Shown piece by piece: positions 7,530 to 16,249 of a DNA stretch of 64,000 bases (the stretch's first letter is position 1; each line of letters starts with the position of its first letter). The translations under genes were made by a program, and so were the position numbers. The notes beneath the pieces were generated by a model. It had not been told where the DNA came from, searched no databases, and saw nothing but the letters and a program-made list of their open reading frames with translations. Origin of the DNA: an uncultured Pseudomonadales bacterium (GTDB taxonomy: Bacteria; Pseudomonadota; Gammaproteobacteria; Pseudomonadales; Azotimanducaceae); NCBI GenBank assembly GCA_958296195.1, contig OY282455.1:186001-250000 (forward strand), read 5' to 3'.

Positions 7530-8506
7530 CCGCGAACGTCTGCCTGGTCACCGCCGTTACGGATGACTTTTTGCCTGGCGCCATCGCCATGCTGGGCTCG
7601 TTTCGAAGTCATCATCCCGGATTCGACGGTGATGTGATCGTCCTTCACGATGGCCTGACCGAAGAGTCGTGCGCGGTGCTCGAAGCGGTGGCGCCGCTTG
7701 TGCGGTTCCAGCCGGTCGCGCCGGAACTGCTCGACCGAGTGGCGCATCTCAAGGCGGCTTACCCAAGCCGACCCATTCTCCCGCCCATGTTCCATGCGCT
7801 GGACGCGTTTCGCCTGGACGGCTATCGCAAGGTGCTGTACTACGACAGCGACATGCTGTTCCTCGCGCCGGTTGACGAACTGTTCGACACCGACGAAGCG
7901 CTGCTGTGCTGCGGCGACCGACAGTTCGTCCTGAACCGGCAGCGCGACCCCGACACCGGTCTCGCGCTGCAAGGGCGCACGGATCGACCGGTCTTGGAGC
8001 GTCCCTTCAACTGCGGCTTCATGCTCATTGACGGCGCCTGCGCCGGTCCGCGAGTGTATGCGGATTTGCTGGCGCTGATGGTGCCGGAGGTGTGGCGCAA
8101 CTTGAATATCCGGCTTACGGATCAACCCATCGTAAACCGTTGCTTCGCGGGCCGTCAGACGCTGACGAGCTGGACTTACAACTATTTCGTGCCCGAGGCG
8201 GCGGAGGTGCGGGAGCGCACCGGCCTCAACGCCGAGCTTGCAAAGGTGCTGCATTTCAAGGGGCCAGTGAAGCCTTGGACGCCGGATGCGATGCTGCGCT
8301 GGGCGCATGGTGGCGCCGAACTCACGTATCGAACGCCAGCCAAGCTCTTCAAGCTCTGGTACGAGGCTTACTTGGAAGTCTTGGAGAAACTGCATCTGCG
8401 GATGGCGTATCCGGCGCTAGCGAAAGGGCCGAAACCACCAAGCCGCGTCCAACAGCTTGCAGAGCCTTCTCAACTAGACCGATATGAGATCGGTGGTCGG
8501 GATTGA
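7526..8506 (+). CDS. GT8-like glycosyltransferase (left arm)
   Basis: The 326-residue protein has the fold signature of GT8 glycosyltransferases. It begins with V-C-L-V-T-A-V-T-D-D-F. The metal-binding D-S-D is at 107-109 in K-V-L-Y-Y-D-S-D-M-L-F. The C-terminal K-V-L-H-F-K-G block holds the second metal ligand. It starts at GTG 7526, overlapping the sulfotransferase stop by 4 nt. It is paralogous to 15332-16249 and to the fragment at 1-216. It probably transfers a hexose or related sugar from a nucleotide sugar; the acceptor could be a hydroxylated or Ser/Tyr residue of the precursor. It closes the left-arm operon. Confidence 0.85.
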   Translation: MTANVCLVTAVTDDFLPGAIAMLGSFRSHHPGFDGDVIVLHDGLTEESCAVLEAVAPLVRFQPVAPELLDRVAHLKAAYPSRPILPPMFHALDAFRLDGYRKVLYYDSDMLFLAPVDELFDTDEALLCCGDRQFVLNRQRDPDTGLALQGRTDRPVLERPFNCGFMLIDGACAGPRVYADLLALMVPEVWRNLNIRLTDQPIVNRCFAGRQTLTSWTYNYFVPEAAEVRERTGLNAELAKVLHFKGPVKPWTPDAMLRWAHGGAELTYRTPAKLFKLWYEAYLEVLEKLHLRMAYPALAKGPKPPSRVQQLAEPSQLDRYEIGGRD

Positions 8507-8622
8507 GGAGTTTGCGGACGGCGCGATCGCTTGCATTCAAGCGAGCAGCTAGAACGACCTTGGTGGCCGGCTTCAGGCTCGAAAGCTAAGGGCCGGAGGC
8601 GCAATTGGGCTATGATGCGGCC

Positions 8623-10191
8623 ATGAGCATCCCCCACAACGGCGCCGCCAAGCGCCGGCTGCCCATTGGCATCCAGACCTTCCGCCTGATCCGGGAGGAG
8701 GGCTGCTACTACGTGGACAAGACCGCCCACATCCAGCGGTTGGTGGACGCTGGTCGGCACTACTTCCTGTCCCGCCCGCGGCGCTTCGGCAAGAGCCTGC
8801 TGCTGGACACCATCAAGGAGCTGTTCGAGGGCGGCGAGGAGCTGTTCCGGGGGCTGGCGGTTCACGACCGATGGGATTGGAGCGTCCAACACCCGGTGCT
8901 GCGGCTGGACTTCGGCAGAGGATCCTTCGATGAGCCGGGGTTGGCCGCCAAGGAGGCGTTGGCGCAGCTCGACGCCATCGAAAGGCGCACCGGCGTCGAA
9001 GGCCGCTACGACACCGCACCGGCCCGCTTCGGGCATCTGATCGAATCGCTGCGTGAACGTTCCGGGCGGCGGGTGGTCGTTCTGGTGGATGAGTACGACA
9101 AGCCGATCCTGGACGCGCTGGAGGCGCCGGAGGTGGCCCGCGCCAACCGCAACTTCCTGCGCGGGCTGTACTCCGTCATCAAGTCCTGCGACGCGCACGT
9201 CAAGTTCACCTTCCTCACCGGCGTCAGCAAGTTCTCCAAGGTAAGCCTCTTCTCCGGCCTGAACAACCTCCAGGACATCACCTTGGACCCGCGCTACTCC
9301 GCCATCTGCGGCTACACGGAGCAGGACTTGGAAGAAGTGTTCGCGCCGGAGCTTCCCGGCTTGGACCGCGCCGAGGTGCGCCGCTGGTACAACGGCTACA
9401 GCTGGCTTGGCGCGGAGAAGGTGTACAACCCCTTCGACATCCTGCTGCTGTTCGACAGCCGCCGCTTCAAGGCGCACTGGTTCGAGACCGGCTCGCCGAA
9501 GTTCCTGATCGACACCCTGCTCCGGCGCGGCGTCCCCACCCCGGACCTGGAGGGCATGGTTGGCACGGAGGCGCTGCTGTCAGCCTTCGACGTCGATGAG
9601 ATGGCCGTCGAGGCGCTGCTGTTCCAGACCGGCTACCTGACCATCGTGGATGAGGAGGATCGCGGCGGCCGCATCCGCTACCGGCTGGGCTACCCCAACC
9701 AGGAGGTGCGCCAAAGCCTGAACGAGCGCCTGCTGGTGGCCCTGCTGCCGGACGCCGCCAGGCGGCGGGCCGACGACGCCCCGCTCCGCGAACTGCTGGC
9801 CGCCAACGACTTTGAGGGTCTGGAGGCATTCCTCCGCTCCCTGTTCGCCGGCGTCCCCCACCAGTGGCACGTCAACAACAACATTCAGGACTACGAGGGC
9901 TACTACGCCAGCGTGGTGTACTCCTGCTTCGCCGCCCACGGCTTCGACCTCATCCCGGAGGACAGTTCCAGCACGGGCCGTGCGGACATGGTGGTGCGCT
10001 TTGACGGCGGAGTTTACGTTTTCGAGTTCAAGTCGGTGAAGAGGGGTTCAGGGCGGGCGCTGGCCCAAATCAAGGAAAAAGGCTACGCCAACAAGTACCG
10101 GCGCCTGGGCCGGCCGGTGCATCTGGTCGGCGTGGAGTTCAGCCGGGAGGACCGCAACATCGCCGCCTTCGAGGTGGCGCGGGCCGCGTAG
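8623..10191 (+). CDS. AAA-ATPase-like/PD-(D/E)XK nuclease-domain protein, copy 1 (DUF1703 type)
   Basis: This 522-residue protein has an N-terminal AAA-like ATPase (Y-Y-V-D-K-T, then R-P-R-R-F-G-K-S-L-L as Walker A and V-V-V-L-V-D-E-Y-D as Walker B). A C-terminal PD-(D/E)XK-like domain is marked by Y-V-F-E-F-K-S-V. The second copy at 27592-29160 has exactly the same length. I chose ATG 8623 because it corresponds to the start of copy 2. A TATGAT hexamer ends 6 bp before the ATG, suggesting a leaderless transcript. Cellular role is not established; such proteins spread widely in symbiont and anaerobe genomes. Copy 1 appears to be the transposed copy, since a truncated MAPEG start follows it. 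Confidence 0.85.
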   Translation: MSIPHNGAAKRRLPIGIQTFRLIREEGCYYVDKTAHIQRLVDAGRHYFLSRPRRFGKSLLLDTIKELFEGGEELFRGLAVHDRWDWSVQHPVLRLDFGRGSFDEPGLAAKEALAQLDAIERRTGVEGRYDTAPARFGHLIESLRERSGRRVVVLVDEYDKPILDALEAPEVARANRNFLRGLYSVIKSCDAHVKFTFLTGVSKFSKVSLFSGLNNLQDITLDPRYSAICGYTEQDLEEVFAPELPGLDRAEVRRWYNGYSWLGAEKVYNPFDILLLFDSRRFKAHWFETGSPKFLIDTLLRRGVPTPDLEGMVGTEALLSAFDVDEMAVEALLFQTGYLTIVDEEDRGGRIRYRLGYPNQEVRQSLNERLLVALLPDAARRRADDAPLRELLAANDFEGLEAFLRSLFAGVPHQWHVNNNIQDYEGYYASVVYSCFAAHGFDLIPEDSSSTGRADMVVRFDGGVYVFEFKSVKRGSGRALAQIKEKGYANKYRRLGRPVHLVGVEFSREDRNIAAFEVARAA

Positions 10192-10199
10192 GAACAAAG

Positions 10200-10262
10200 G
10201 TGATCGCCCGGACCGCCCGCTTGTTGGTCGGCGCCTTTCCGCCCTACGAGTCCGCTTTGTCC
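10200..10262 (+). pseudogene. 5' relic of the MAPEG gene, carried with ATPase copy 1
   Basis: After the stop of ATPase copy 1, the sequence gaac-a-a/g-aggtgatc and about 60 following bases parallel the region after copy 2. There they begin the intact MAPEG gene (29169). The encoded V-I-A-R-T-A-R-L-L-V-G-A corresponds to V-I-T-Q-I-V-C-L-L-I-G-A. Similarity stops around 10262, shortly before an IS-end relic. This marks the edge of the duplicated segment. Confidence 0.6.
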
Positions 10263-10303
10263 GTCCCACTCCGTTCCGGCAGCAAAACCGGGCAAAGGCA
10301 AAC

Positions 10304-10328
10304 CCGGACATTCAATTTGTTCTCAACA
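10304..10328 (+). repeat. Solo IS inverted-repeat relic
   Basis: The 25-bp sequence CCGGACATTCAATTTGTTCT plus CAACA closely matches the right end of the IS at 1038-2554 (CCGGACACTTCTATTTGTTG plus CTAACA). No transposase is adjacent, so this is a leftover end, probably from the event that brought the ATPase copy here. Confidence 0.6.
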
Positions 10329-10405
10329 GGTTTTGGACAGTGGCCTTGTATAAAGACCCAAAGCAAGGCAATCTACGGAAAGGGAAGCTAAACAGCATAA
10401 ACGTC

Positions 10406-10639
10406 ATGAACGAGTCAATTATTACGTCAAGGGGTCAAACTACGCTGCCGAAGGCGGTCCGCGCCGCCTTGGGCGTGGGTGCGGGCGAGCGAATTCGCTA
10501 TGTCGTTCTGGACAACGAAGTCCACATCCTTCCAGTTCGGCCGCTCAAGTCCCTGTTTGGCGCCTTGCGGCACGATGGCCCGCCCGTGCCTCTTGAAGAC
10601 ATGGAGCGGGCCATCGCCGAAGGTGCCCGCGACCTGTGA
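10406..10639 (+). CDS. AbrB/VapB-type antitoxin
   Basis: I place the start at ATG 10406 (M-N-E-S-I-I-T-S-R-G-Q), giving 77 residues. The N-terminus I-T-S-R-G-Q-T-T-L-P-K-A-V-R-A-A-L-G-V is the swapped-hairpin DNA-binding motif of the AbrB/MazE family. The C-terminal part (L-E-D-M-E-R-A-I-A-E-G-A) is the typical toxin-binding tail. Its TGA overlaps the toxin start by 4 nt. Such pairs autorepress their own promoter. Confidence 0.85.
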   Translation: MNESIITSRGQTTLPKAVRAALGVGAGERIRYVVLDNEVHILPVRPLKSLFGALRHDGPPVPLEDMERAIAEGARDL

Positions 10640-11052
10640 TCGCGCTCGACACCAACGTTCTGGTTCGCTACCTAGTTCGCGACCATGCGGAACAGGCGGA
10701 GGCGGCGCGCAGTGTTTTGGATGCCCTCACCGCGGAAAACCCAGGGTTCGTCTGCCGGGAGGTGTTGGTGGAACTCGTATGGGTGCTGGAACGCTCCTAC
10801 CGGATTCCACGCATTGAGATATCGGGCCAACTACTCAATCTGGTGGGCGCGGACGCGCTGGTGGTGGAGTCCGCAGCCGATGTGGCCCGTGCCGCGCTGA
10901 CCTACCGTGAAGGGTTGGCGGATTTCTCGGATGCGATGATCCTCGCCGCGGCGCGGCGGGCAGCCGCTCACCCACTCTACACTTTCGACCGACGCGCCGC
11001 CGCCCAAGAGGGGGTGCGGCTATTGCAGGCTTCCTCCTTGCCCAAGGGCTGA
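10636..11052 (+). CDS. vapC: VapC-type PIN-domain toxin
   Basis: The 138-residue protein starts at GTG 10636 and shows the PIN-domain pattern. It has I-A-L-D-T-N-V-L-V-R-Y at the N-terminus, a central Glu in E-V-L-V-E-L-V-W and acidic residues in F-S-D-A-M-I-L-A-A-A. PIN toxins of VapC type are Mg-dependent ribonucleases acting on tRNA or rRNA. It forms a coupled pair with the AbrB-type antitoxin. It probably stabilises this rearranged region. Confidence 0.85.
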   Translation: MIALDTNVLVRYLVRDHAEQAEAARSVLDALTAENPGFVCREVLVELVWVLERSYRIPRIEISGQLLNLVGADALVVESAADVARAALTYREGLADFSDAMILAAARRAAAHPLYTFDRRAAAQEGVRLLQASSLPKG

Positions 11053-11119
11053 TCGGTCGCGGAGCGGTCCGGTGCATACTTGGCCTTTGTGATGAGGTCC
11101 CCATGACCGAACCAGCGTG

Positions 11120-12223
11120 ATGGAACTGCGCCAAGTTGAAGGGCTGCCGCCCGGTTTGCTGGACGCCGAGGCGCACCAGTTGGCGGAGCTGCTGGGCGGA
11201 CCAACCTTGCTGCGCCTCAAAGGTGCGAGCTCCGGTCCTCTTAGCTGCGGGGAAGTGGATGCGAGGCAGCGTCCATTGGCTGCTGGGTTGCGGGAAAATC
11301 CATCACCCACGGCGGGGCTGCATGAGGTGGATCTCGCGCCCCTGTTCGTCAGCGTGTTGCTGCACGGCAACGAAACCAGCGGCTGGGACGGGCTGCGGCG
11401 GTTCCTCCGCCTCCAGCCCGCCCTGCAATGCGACCTCCTGATTTTCATCGGCAACGTCGAAGCCGCCGCCGTCGGCCTGCGCAAGCTGCCGGGGCAGGCG
11501 GACTTCAACCGCATCTGGCGCCCGGCAACGGGAGTCGCCGCGGAATTGCTGGCCGGCATCGGCGCACAGCCGTTGCTGGCGGCGGTCGATTTCCACAACA
11601 ACACCGGCCAGACTCCCCACTACGCCGTGCTCACCGACCTAAGCCAAGGCAGCCTTGGCCTTGCCCGCTTGTTTGCGGACATCGGCGTTTACTTGGAGAG
11701 GCCGGACTCCGTGCTGACCCGGGCCTTTGCCGGCCGGTCGCCCTGCATCGCCCTCGAGTTGGGTCCGGTGGGAGACCCGCAGGCCGCGGAGCGCGCAACG
11801 GGTTTCCTTGCCGCCTTGCTCAACCTCGATGAACCGCCGCAGGGCGCCGGGGATTTACGCCTTTACCGAGCCTTGGCCCGGGTGCATCCGCCGAAGGACG
11901 CGGCCTTCGGCTTCGCCGAGACGGCCGAAGAGGACTTGGACTTGGTGCTCCACGGAGACCTGCAGGCAAGCAATTTCCAGCCGCTGCCGGCCGGCACGGC
12001 CTTCGGCGTCGCCCGCAACGGCGCCTGTTTGCGAGTGCTGGACAACAAACGCCGAGACGTGACGGAGCGCTTCCTGGAAATTCGGGATGGGCGAATTCTA
12101 ACCACCAGAACCCTGATCCCCGCCATGTACACCGCGGACGCCGACATGGTCCGCCAAGACTGCCTGTGCTACCTAATGGCGCCTGCCGACAGCCTGCGGG
12201 CTCGCCCGCCGTCAGCAGCGTAG
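11120..12223 (+). CDS. Succinylglutamate desuccinylase/aspartoacylase-like (M14 family) protein
   Basis: The protein of about 367 residues carries the zinc motif H-G-N-E near residue 83-86 and V-D-F-H-N-N-T-G near 160. Both are typical of the AstE/aspartoacylase branch of the M14 metallocarboxypeptidases. The upstream half is unlike AstE and no arginine-succinyltransferase genes are nearby, so arginine catabolism is not supported. A role in trimming or deacylating a peptide or amide is possible given its place between the two biosynthetic arms, but that is only positional inference. Its 3' end overlaps the convergent DUF4143 gene by 12 bp. Confidence 0.7.
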   Translation: MELRQVEGLPPGLLDAEAHQLAELLGGPTLLRLKGASSGPLSCGEVDARQRPLAAGLRENPSPTAGLHEVDLAPLFVSVLLHGNETSGWDGLRRFLRLQPALQCDLLIFIGNVEAAAVGLRKLPGQADFNRIWRPATGVAAELLAGIGAQPLLAAVDFHNNTGQTPHYAVLTDLSQGSLGLARLFADIGVYLERPDSVLTRAFAGRSPCIALELGPVGDPQAAERATGFLAALLNLDEPPQGAGDLRLYRALARVHPPKDAAFGFAETAEEDLDLVLHGDLQASNFQPLPAGTAFGVARNGACLRVLDNKRRDVTERFLEIRDGRILTTRTLIPAMYTADADMVRQDCLCYLMAPADSLRARPPSAA

Positions 12224-13357
12224 TATCCGGTCGAGATTTCTCAATGCGTCGGCAATCGGCCAAACCTCTATGCCGTCAATGTGGAGGGTCGTGGTGCCGC
12301 CATAGAAGATGAAGCGCTGCGCCGGGGGGTAATCCTTCTTGAATTCCCGCAGCGCCCTTGTGTGCTTTGGTTGGACTTGCGTTGACCGCTTTACTTCTAT
12401 TGCCAGCAGGCCGAGCGGCCCGTAGAGAACGAAATCGACTTCCAGGTTGTTCCGCGTTCTCCAGAAAAAAAACTGGTAGCCATAGTCGTGGTAGTCGTTG
12501 ACCGCCCGCAACTCCTGCAGCACCAACGTCTCCAAAGATGGGCCGTCCAGCTCCGCCTCGGAGTCCAGAGGCCCCATCGGTCGGATGGCTCGAAACACGC
12601 CCACGTCAAAAAAGTAGAACTTCTTCTGCGCTATGAGCTTGCGTTTCGCTTTGCGGGAGAACACCGGCAGCCGCACGGCTATAAGCAAGTCCTTCAAGAT
12701 GGAGAAGTAGTTCTCCGCAACCGCTCTTTCTATTTGGGCCTCTCGCGCCACGGCGCTGATGTTGACCGCGTTTCCTTGGGAAAAACTCGCAACTTCCAGA
12801 AAACGGGAGAAATGGCCGATGCTGCGGGTCAGGCTCTCTTGCATGACCTCCTCCCGCAAGTAGGTCTGCACATAATCCTGCAGGTATTTCCGGGGGTTGT
12901 TTTCGCTGAATCGGGCTGGGAGATGGCCGAAGCGCAACGAGTCGTTCAGGTTGAAGGCTTCTTCCTGCTCACCGACGGTTAGGGGATGCATGTGGTAGGT
13001 CAGGGCGCGGCCGGCCAATAGGTTGACCCCTCTTCGCCTTAGTGTTCTGGCGCTGGACCCGGTCAGAACGAAGTTCAGCTTGTCGGCTTCGATCAGGTCG
13101 TGGACCTCATTGAGCAAGGCGGGAATGCGTTGAACTTCGTCAATCACCACCCAGTCTTGATAACCAGGAGGAATAAGCTGCCTGATGTGCCCAGGGTTTG
13201 CGGATAGGCGATTGTAGAATTCGGATTGCAGTAAGTTGATGAACAGCACGTCGGGAAGATGGTGCTTCAACCAAGTGGTCTTGCCAGTTCCCCTAGGGCC
13301 GAACAGGAAAAAACTTCTAGGCGACGCCAAGGGTCTGTTGAGCAACCGCCTAAACAT
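12212..13357 (-). CDS. AAA-family ATPase with DUF4143 domain
   Basis: I start at ATG 13357 (M-F-R-R-L-L-N-R-P-L), giving 381 residues. Walker A is G-P-R-G-T-G-K-T-T and Walker B is W-V-V-I-D-E-V-Q. The sensor region V-L-T-G-S-S-A-R and the C-terminal nuclease-like stretch (E-V-D-F-V-L-Y-G then A-I-E-V-K-R) define the AAA_14/DUF4143 family. These genes are common in mobile regions; the cellular role is unsettled. The upstream stretch to 13556 is somewhat AT-richer and probably holds its promoter. Confidence 0.85.
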   Translation of the reverse strand: MFRRLLNRPLASPRSFFLFGPRGTGKTTWLKHHLPDVLFINLLQSEFYNRLSANPGHIRQLIPPGYQDWVVIDEVQRIPALLNEVHDLIEADKLNFVLTGSSARTLRRRGVNLLAGRALTYHMHPLTVGEQEEAFNLNDSLRFGHLPARFSENNPRKYLQDYVQTYLREEVMQESLTRSIGHFSRFLEVASFSQGNAVNISAVAREAQIERAVAENYFSILKDLLIAVRLPVFSRKAKRKLIAQKKFYFFDVGVFRAIRPMGPLDSEAELDGPSLETLVLQELRAVNDYHDYGYQFFFWRTRNNLEVDFVLYGPLGLLAIEVKRSTQVQPKHTRALREFKKDYPPAQRFIFYGGTTTLHIDGIEVWPIADALRNLDRILRC

Positions 13358-13556
13358 GGGTCTCCCTCCCACCACGATGGGGCGATTATAAAGGGTAGCT
13401 GGAAAATTTCAGGAAAAATCAAGTTGCAAAGTGAAAAAATGCCGGAATATTTTAGTTGGCCCACACAGGAATGGTTTCCCCAACGTCCCAATGCACTCTC
13501 GGTGCGGCTACGCCAGCACCGACGGCGGCATGGGTTTCCCCATCGGCAACCGGCGC

Positions 13557-15335
13557 CTAGGCCGTCTGCCCCATGAGGCCGTAGCCGAAGTAGTTCAAGT
13601 CTTCCCGCCGGGTGGAGAACATCCGGTTGAACGCGGCGACCTGGGCGGCGTCAAGGCGGTCGATGTGCTGCGCGTTCAGGTCGGTCAGCACTGCGTCGTA
13701 TTCCTTGACGGCGAGGCGGCGGCGTAGGTTCAGGTCGTCCAGCGCCGGAACCAGTGCGCGGATTTTCTCCTCCGTGCCCGCCGGGTCGGCGCACATCGCT
13801 TCGTAGGTGAACAAGACGCCGCGCTCCCCATGCGTTTCCATGTTGCGGCGCTGCCAGCGCAGGCAGTTGGCGACATGGGTGGCCGCCGCTTCCTCCAAAC
13901 CGCCATCCGGCGCCTTGAACCGTTCCTGATCGCCGCTCAGGAAACCCTGCCGGTAGCGGCGGCAAATGCCCTCGCACACCGCGTAGGGGTTGCGCACCAC
14001 GAACAGGAAGCGGGCGTCCGGGAAGTGCCGGAGCAACTCTTCCACATAAAGCAGAAACGGCGGCGACTTGGTGACGAACACCGTCGCCGCCGGGTCCCGG
14101 GCGTAGGCCGCCGCGTACCACGCCTCCCGGGTGCGCGGCCAGTCGTAGGCGTCCGGGTTGCGCAGGGCGTCCATCCAGCCCTGTCGGCTCGCCCAGATCC
14201 AACGCGCGGCCGGCTCGCCCGGCACCGGCGTCCACACCGTCGGCGGGCCGACGAATCCCGGCGTTCCCTGGCCCTCTCGCTCCAGGTTCCAGGTGCTCCG
14301 GCAGGTGGCCAGCGCCTCTTTCAGGAACGTCGAGCCGCTGTTGTTCGGGCAAACGATGAACAGATGCGTCTTGACCTGGCGCCGCAGCTTGCGGACCGCC
14401 CCCTGGTTGCCGCGGATGCGGGTGCGCCGGCCGGTCGTCATCAACGAGTAGCCGAAGTGCTCCAGAACCTCGCGGTGTTTCTCGAACACCTGGTTGGCCG
14501 CGGCAATCTGCGCCGGCGTCAAACGGGCGATTTGCCGTGCGTTCATGTTGGTGAGCGTTTCGTGGTACACGCCCTTGACGCGCAAGCTCTGCCGCAGCTT
14601 CAGATCGTCGATTTCCGGCGCCAGCGAGCGAATCTGCCGTTCAACCCGCTGCGGCTGGTCGCACATCGCCTCGTAGGTGAAAAACGTGCCGAGCTGCGCA
14701 TGGGCTTCGAGATTGCGCCGCTGCTGTTCCAGACAGAATGCGACATGCTCCGCGGCCGCTTCGAACAGGCGCCGGCCCGGGGGCACCGGCTGATCCTGCC
14801 GATAGCGCCAAATCCCCTCGCACACGGCGTAGGGGTTGCGCACCATGAACAGGAACCTTGCGTTGCGGAAGTGCCGATTCAGCGTTTCGACGTGCAGCAG
14901 GAAAGGCGGCGCCTTGGTGGTGAAGACGGTTGCCTCGGGGTCCCGGGCGTCGGCCTGAAAATACCAAGCGTAACGGTTGCGCGGCCAATCGTAGGCGTTG
15001 CCGTCCGCGAGAGCCTTCCGCCAGCGCGAGTCCGCACCCCACAGGAGCCGACCGTGCATTCTGGTGTTCGGCCCGACGAAGCCAAACATGAACTGGCCCT
15101 CCACCATCAGGTTCCAGGTGCGGCGGCTGGTCGCCAAGGCGTTCTTCAGGAAGGTCGAGCCGCTGTTGTTGGCACAGATGATGAACAGGTTGGTGGTGAT
15201 CCGGCTATCGAGATCCCGGCCAGCCCCGAAGTACACGTCCTTCACGCCCCTTTCCCTTGACGCGGCCCGTCGCCAACTTTGAGCAATCGGCGTCGGCGGT
15301 TGGGGGGCGGGCGTGGCGGCGGTTTCCGCGCTCAT
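13557..15335 (-). CDS. Fused double sulfotransferase (right arm)
   Basis: The start is ATG 15335, overlapping the TGA of the glycosyltransferase, and gives 592 residues with two complete sulfotransferase domains. Domain 1 has A-N-N-S-G-S-T-F-L at about 55-63 and M-V-R-N-P-Y-A near 164-170. Domain 2 has P-N-N-S-G-S-T-F-L at about 330-338 and V-V-R-N-P-Y-A further on. At the junction domain 1 ends H-F-G-Y-S-L and is followed directly by Met299 (codon at 14439-14441). In the left arm the same place is a stop overlapping the next start. So two formerly coupled genes seem to have fused in frame. Internal initiation at Met299 remains possible. Confidence 0.85.
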   Translation of the reverse strand: MSAETAATPAPQPPTPIAQSWRRAASRERGVKDVYFGAGRDLDSRITTNLFIICANNSGSTFLKNALATSRRTWNLMVEGQFMFGFVGPNTRMHGRLLWGADSRWRKALADGNAYDWPRNRYAWYFQADARDPEATVFTTKAPPFLLHVETLNRHFRNARFLFMVRNPYAVCEGIWRYRQDQPVPPGRRLFEAAAEHVAFCLEQQRRNLEAHAQLGTFFTYEAMCDQPQRVERQIRSLAPEIDDLKLRQSLRVKGVYHETLTNMNARQIARLTPAQIAAANQVFEKHREVLEHFGYSLMTTGRRTRIRGNQGAVRKLRRQVKTHLFIVCPNNSGSTFLKEALATCRSTWNLEREGQGTPGFVGPPTVWTPVPGEPAARWIWASRQGWMDALRNPDAYDWPRTREAWYAAAYARDPAATVFVTKSPPFLLYVEELLRHFPDARFLFVVRNPYAVCEGICRRYRQGFLSGDQERFKAPDGGLEEAAATHVANCLRWQRRNMETHGERGVLFTYEAMCADPAGTEEKIRALVPALDDLNLRRRLAVKEYDAVLTDLNAQHIDRLDAAQVAAFNRMFSTRREDLNYFGYGLMGQTA

Positions 15336-16249
15336 TCCGCCATCGGGACCAGCCGCGGCGCATGCAAGCGCAGTTGGCTGTCGGCCAGACAGTCCATCCA
15401 AGCGTCGTACCAGAGCTTGAACGCCGCGACTGGGATGGGGCCATGTTCCCATGCGAGCAAGGCGTCCGGCATCCAAGGCTTCACCGTATAGTTGAAGTGC
15501 AGCACCTTCGCATCCGTGGCGGTCAGGCCCTCCCGGTCTCGTATCTGGGCGGCGCTGTGCAGCAGGAAGTTGTATGTCGAGCTGATGATCGTCTGCCGCC
15601 CGGCCAGGTAGCGGTTCTGAAGGAACTGCTTGGTGTGGAACATGTTCGGGTCGGGCCATGTCTCCGGCGTCAGCATGGCTAGCAGCTCCGCGTAGCTGCC
15701 TTCGCCCAGGAGGGTGGCGTCGATGAGCAGAAAACCGTCGTTGAAGGTCTGGGCGAAGGCGTTGGCGGGGTCGTCGGTGGCCATGAACGTCGCCTTGTCC
15801 CGGTACTTGCCCCGCAGGGACGCGTAGTCGCCGCAGCAGAGCAGGGCGTCTTCGGCGTGGAACAATTCGCTGACCGGCTGCCGGAACAGCAAGTCGCCGT
15901 CGCAGAACAGCACCTTGCGGTAGCCAACCAGACGGAACGCTTCGAATGCGTAGAAGTGCGACACCACACGGCGGAGCCACGACCACGACTCCGCCACACG
16001 CATCGAGCGGCGCCGCAGCTCGGGCGACACCTGCACGAACCGCACCCTGTCGAACGACAGGCGCAACAGGTCGCGGGCCTTTTCCGGAAGATCGTCGTGG
16101 ATGACGGCGACGTCGCCGTTGAATTCGGGGTGCGTCTTCAGGAAGGAGCCGATGGCGACCAGGGTTCCAGGCAGGAAATTCTCCGTCGTCACGGTGGCCA
16201 GGCAAACGCCGCGGCCATCCTCGCCCCCGGTGGCGCCTTCAGCAGCCAT
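15332..16249 (-). CDS. GT8-like glycosyltransferase (right arm)
   Basis: The 305-residue protein has the GT8 pattern: V-C-L-A-T-V-T-T-E-N-F near the N-terminus, D-G-D at about 117-119 in K-V-L-F-C-D-G-D-L-L-F, and A-K-V-L-H-F-N-Y at the C-terminal metal site. Its 5' end overlaps the kinase fusion gene by 11 bp and its 3' end overlaps the double sulfotransferase start by 4 bp. The three genes therefore form one tightly packed operon. It resembles the fragment at 1-216 more than the left-arm enzyme in its last 60 residues. The acceptor is unknown. Confidence 0.85.
   Translation of the reverse strand: MAAEGATGGEDGRGVCLATVTTENFLPGTLVAIGSFLKTHPEFNGDVAVIHDDLPEKARDLLRLSFDRVRFVQVSPELRRRSMRVAESWSWLRRVVSHFYAFEAFRLVGYRKVLFCDGDLLFRQPVSELFHAEDALLCCGDYASLRGKYRDKATFMATDDPANAFAQTFNDGFLLIDATLLGEGSYAELLAMLTPETWPDPNMFHTKQFLQNRYLAGRQTIISSTYNFLLHSAAQIRDREGLTATDAKVLHFNYTVKPWMPDALLAWEHGPIPVAAFKLWYDAWMDCLADSQLRLHAPRLVPMAE

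Noticed and set aside
10636-11052. PIN protein as part of the peptide system
   Set aside because: It is a complete coupled pair with an AbrB-type antitoxin and needs no other explanation.
13557-16205. A single 882-residue protein from 16205
   Set aside because: The first ~290 residues are the glycosyltransferase gene read in a wrong frame; the true start is ATG 15335.
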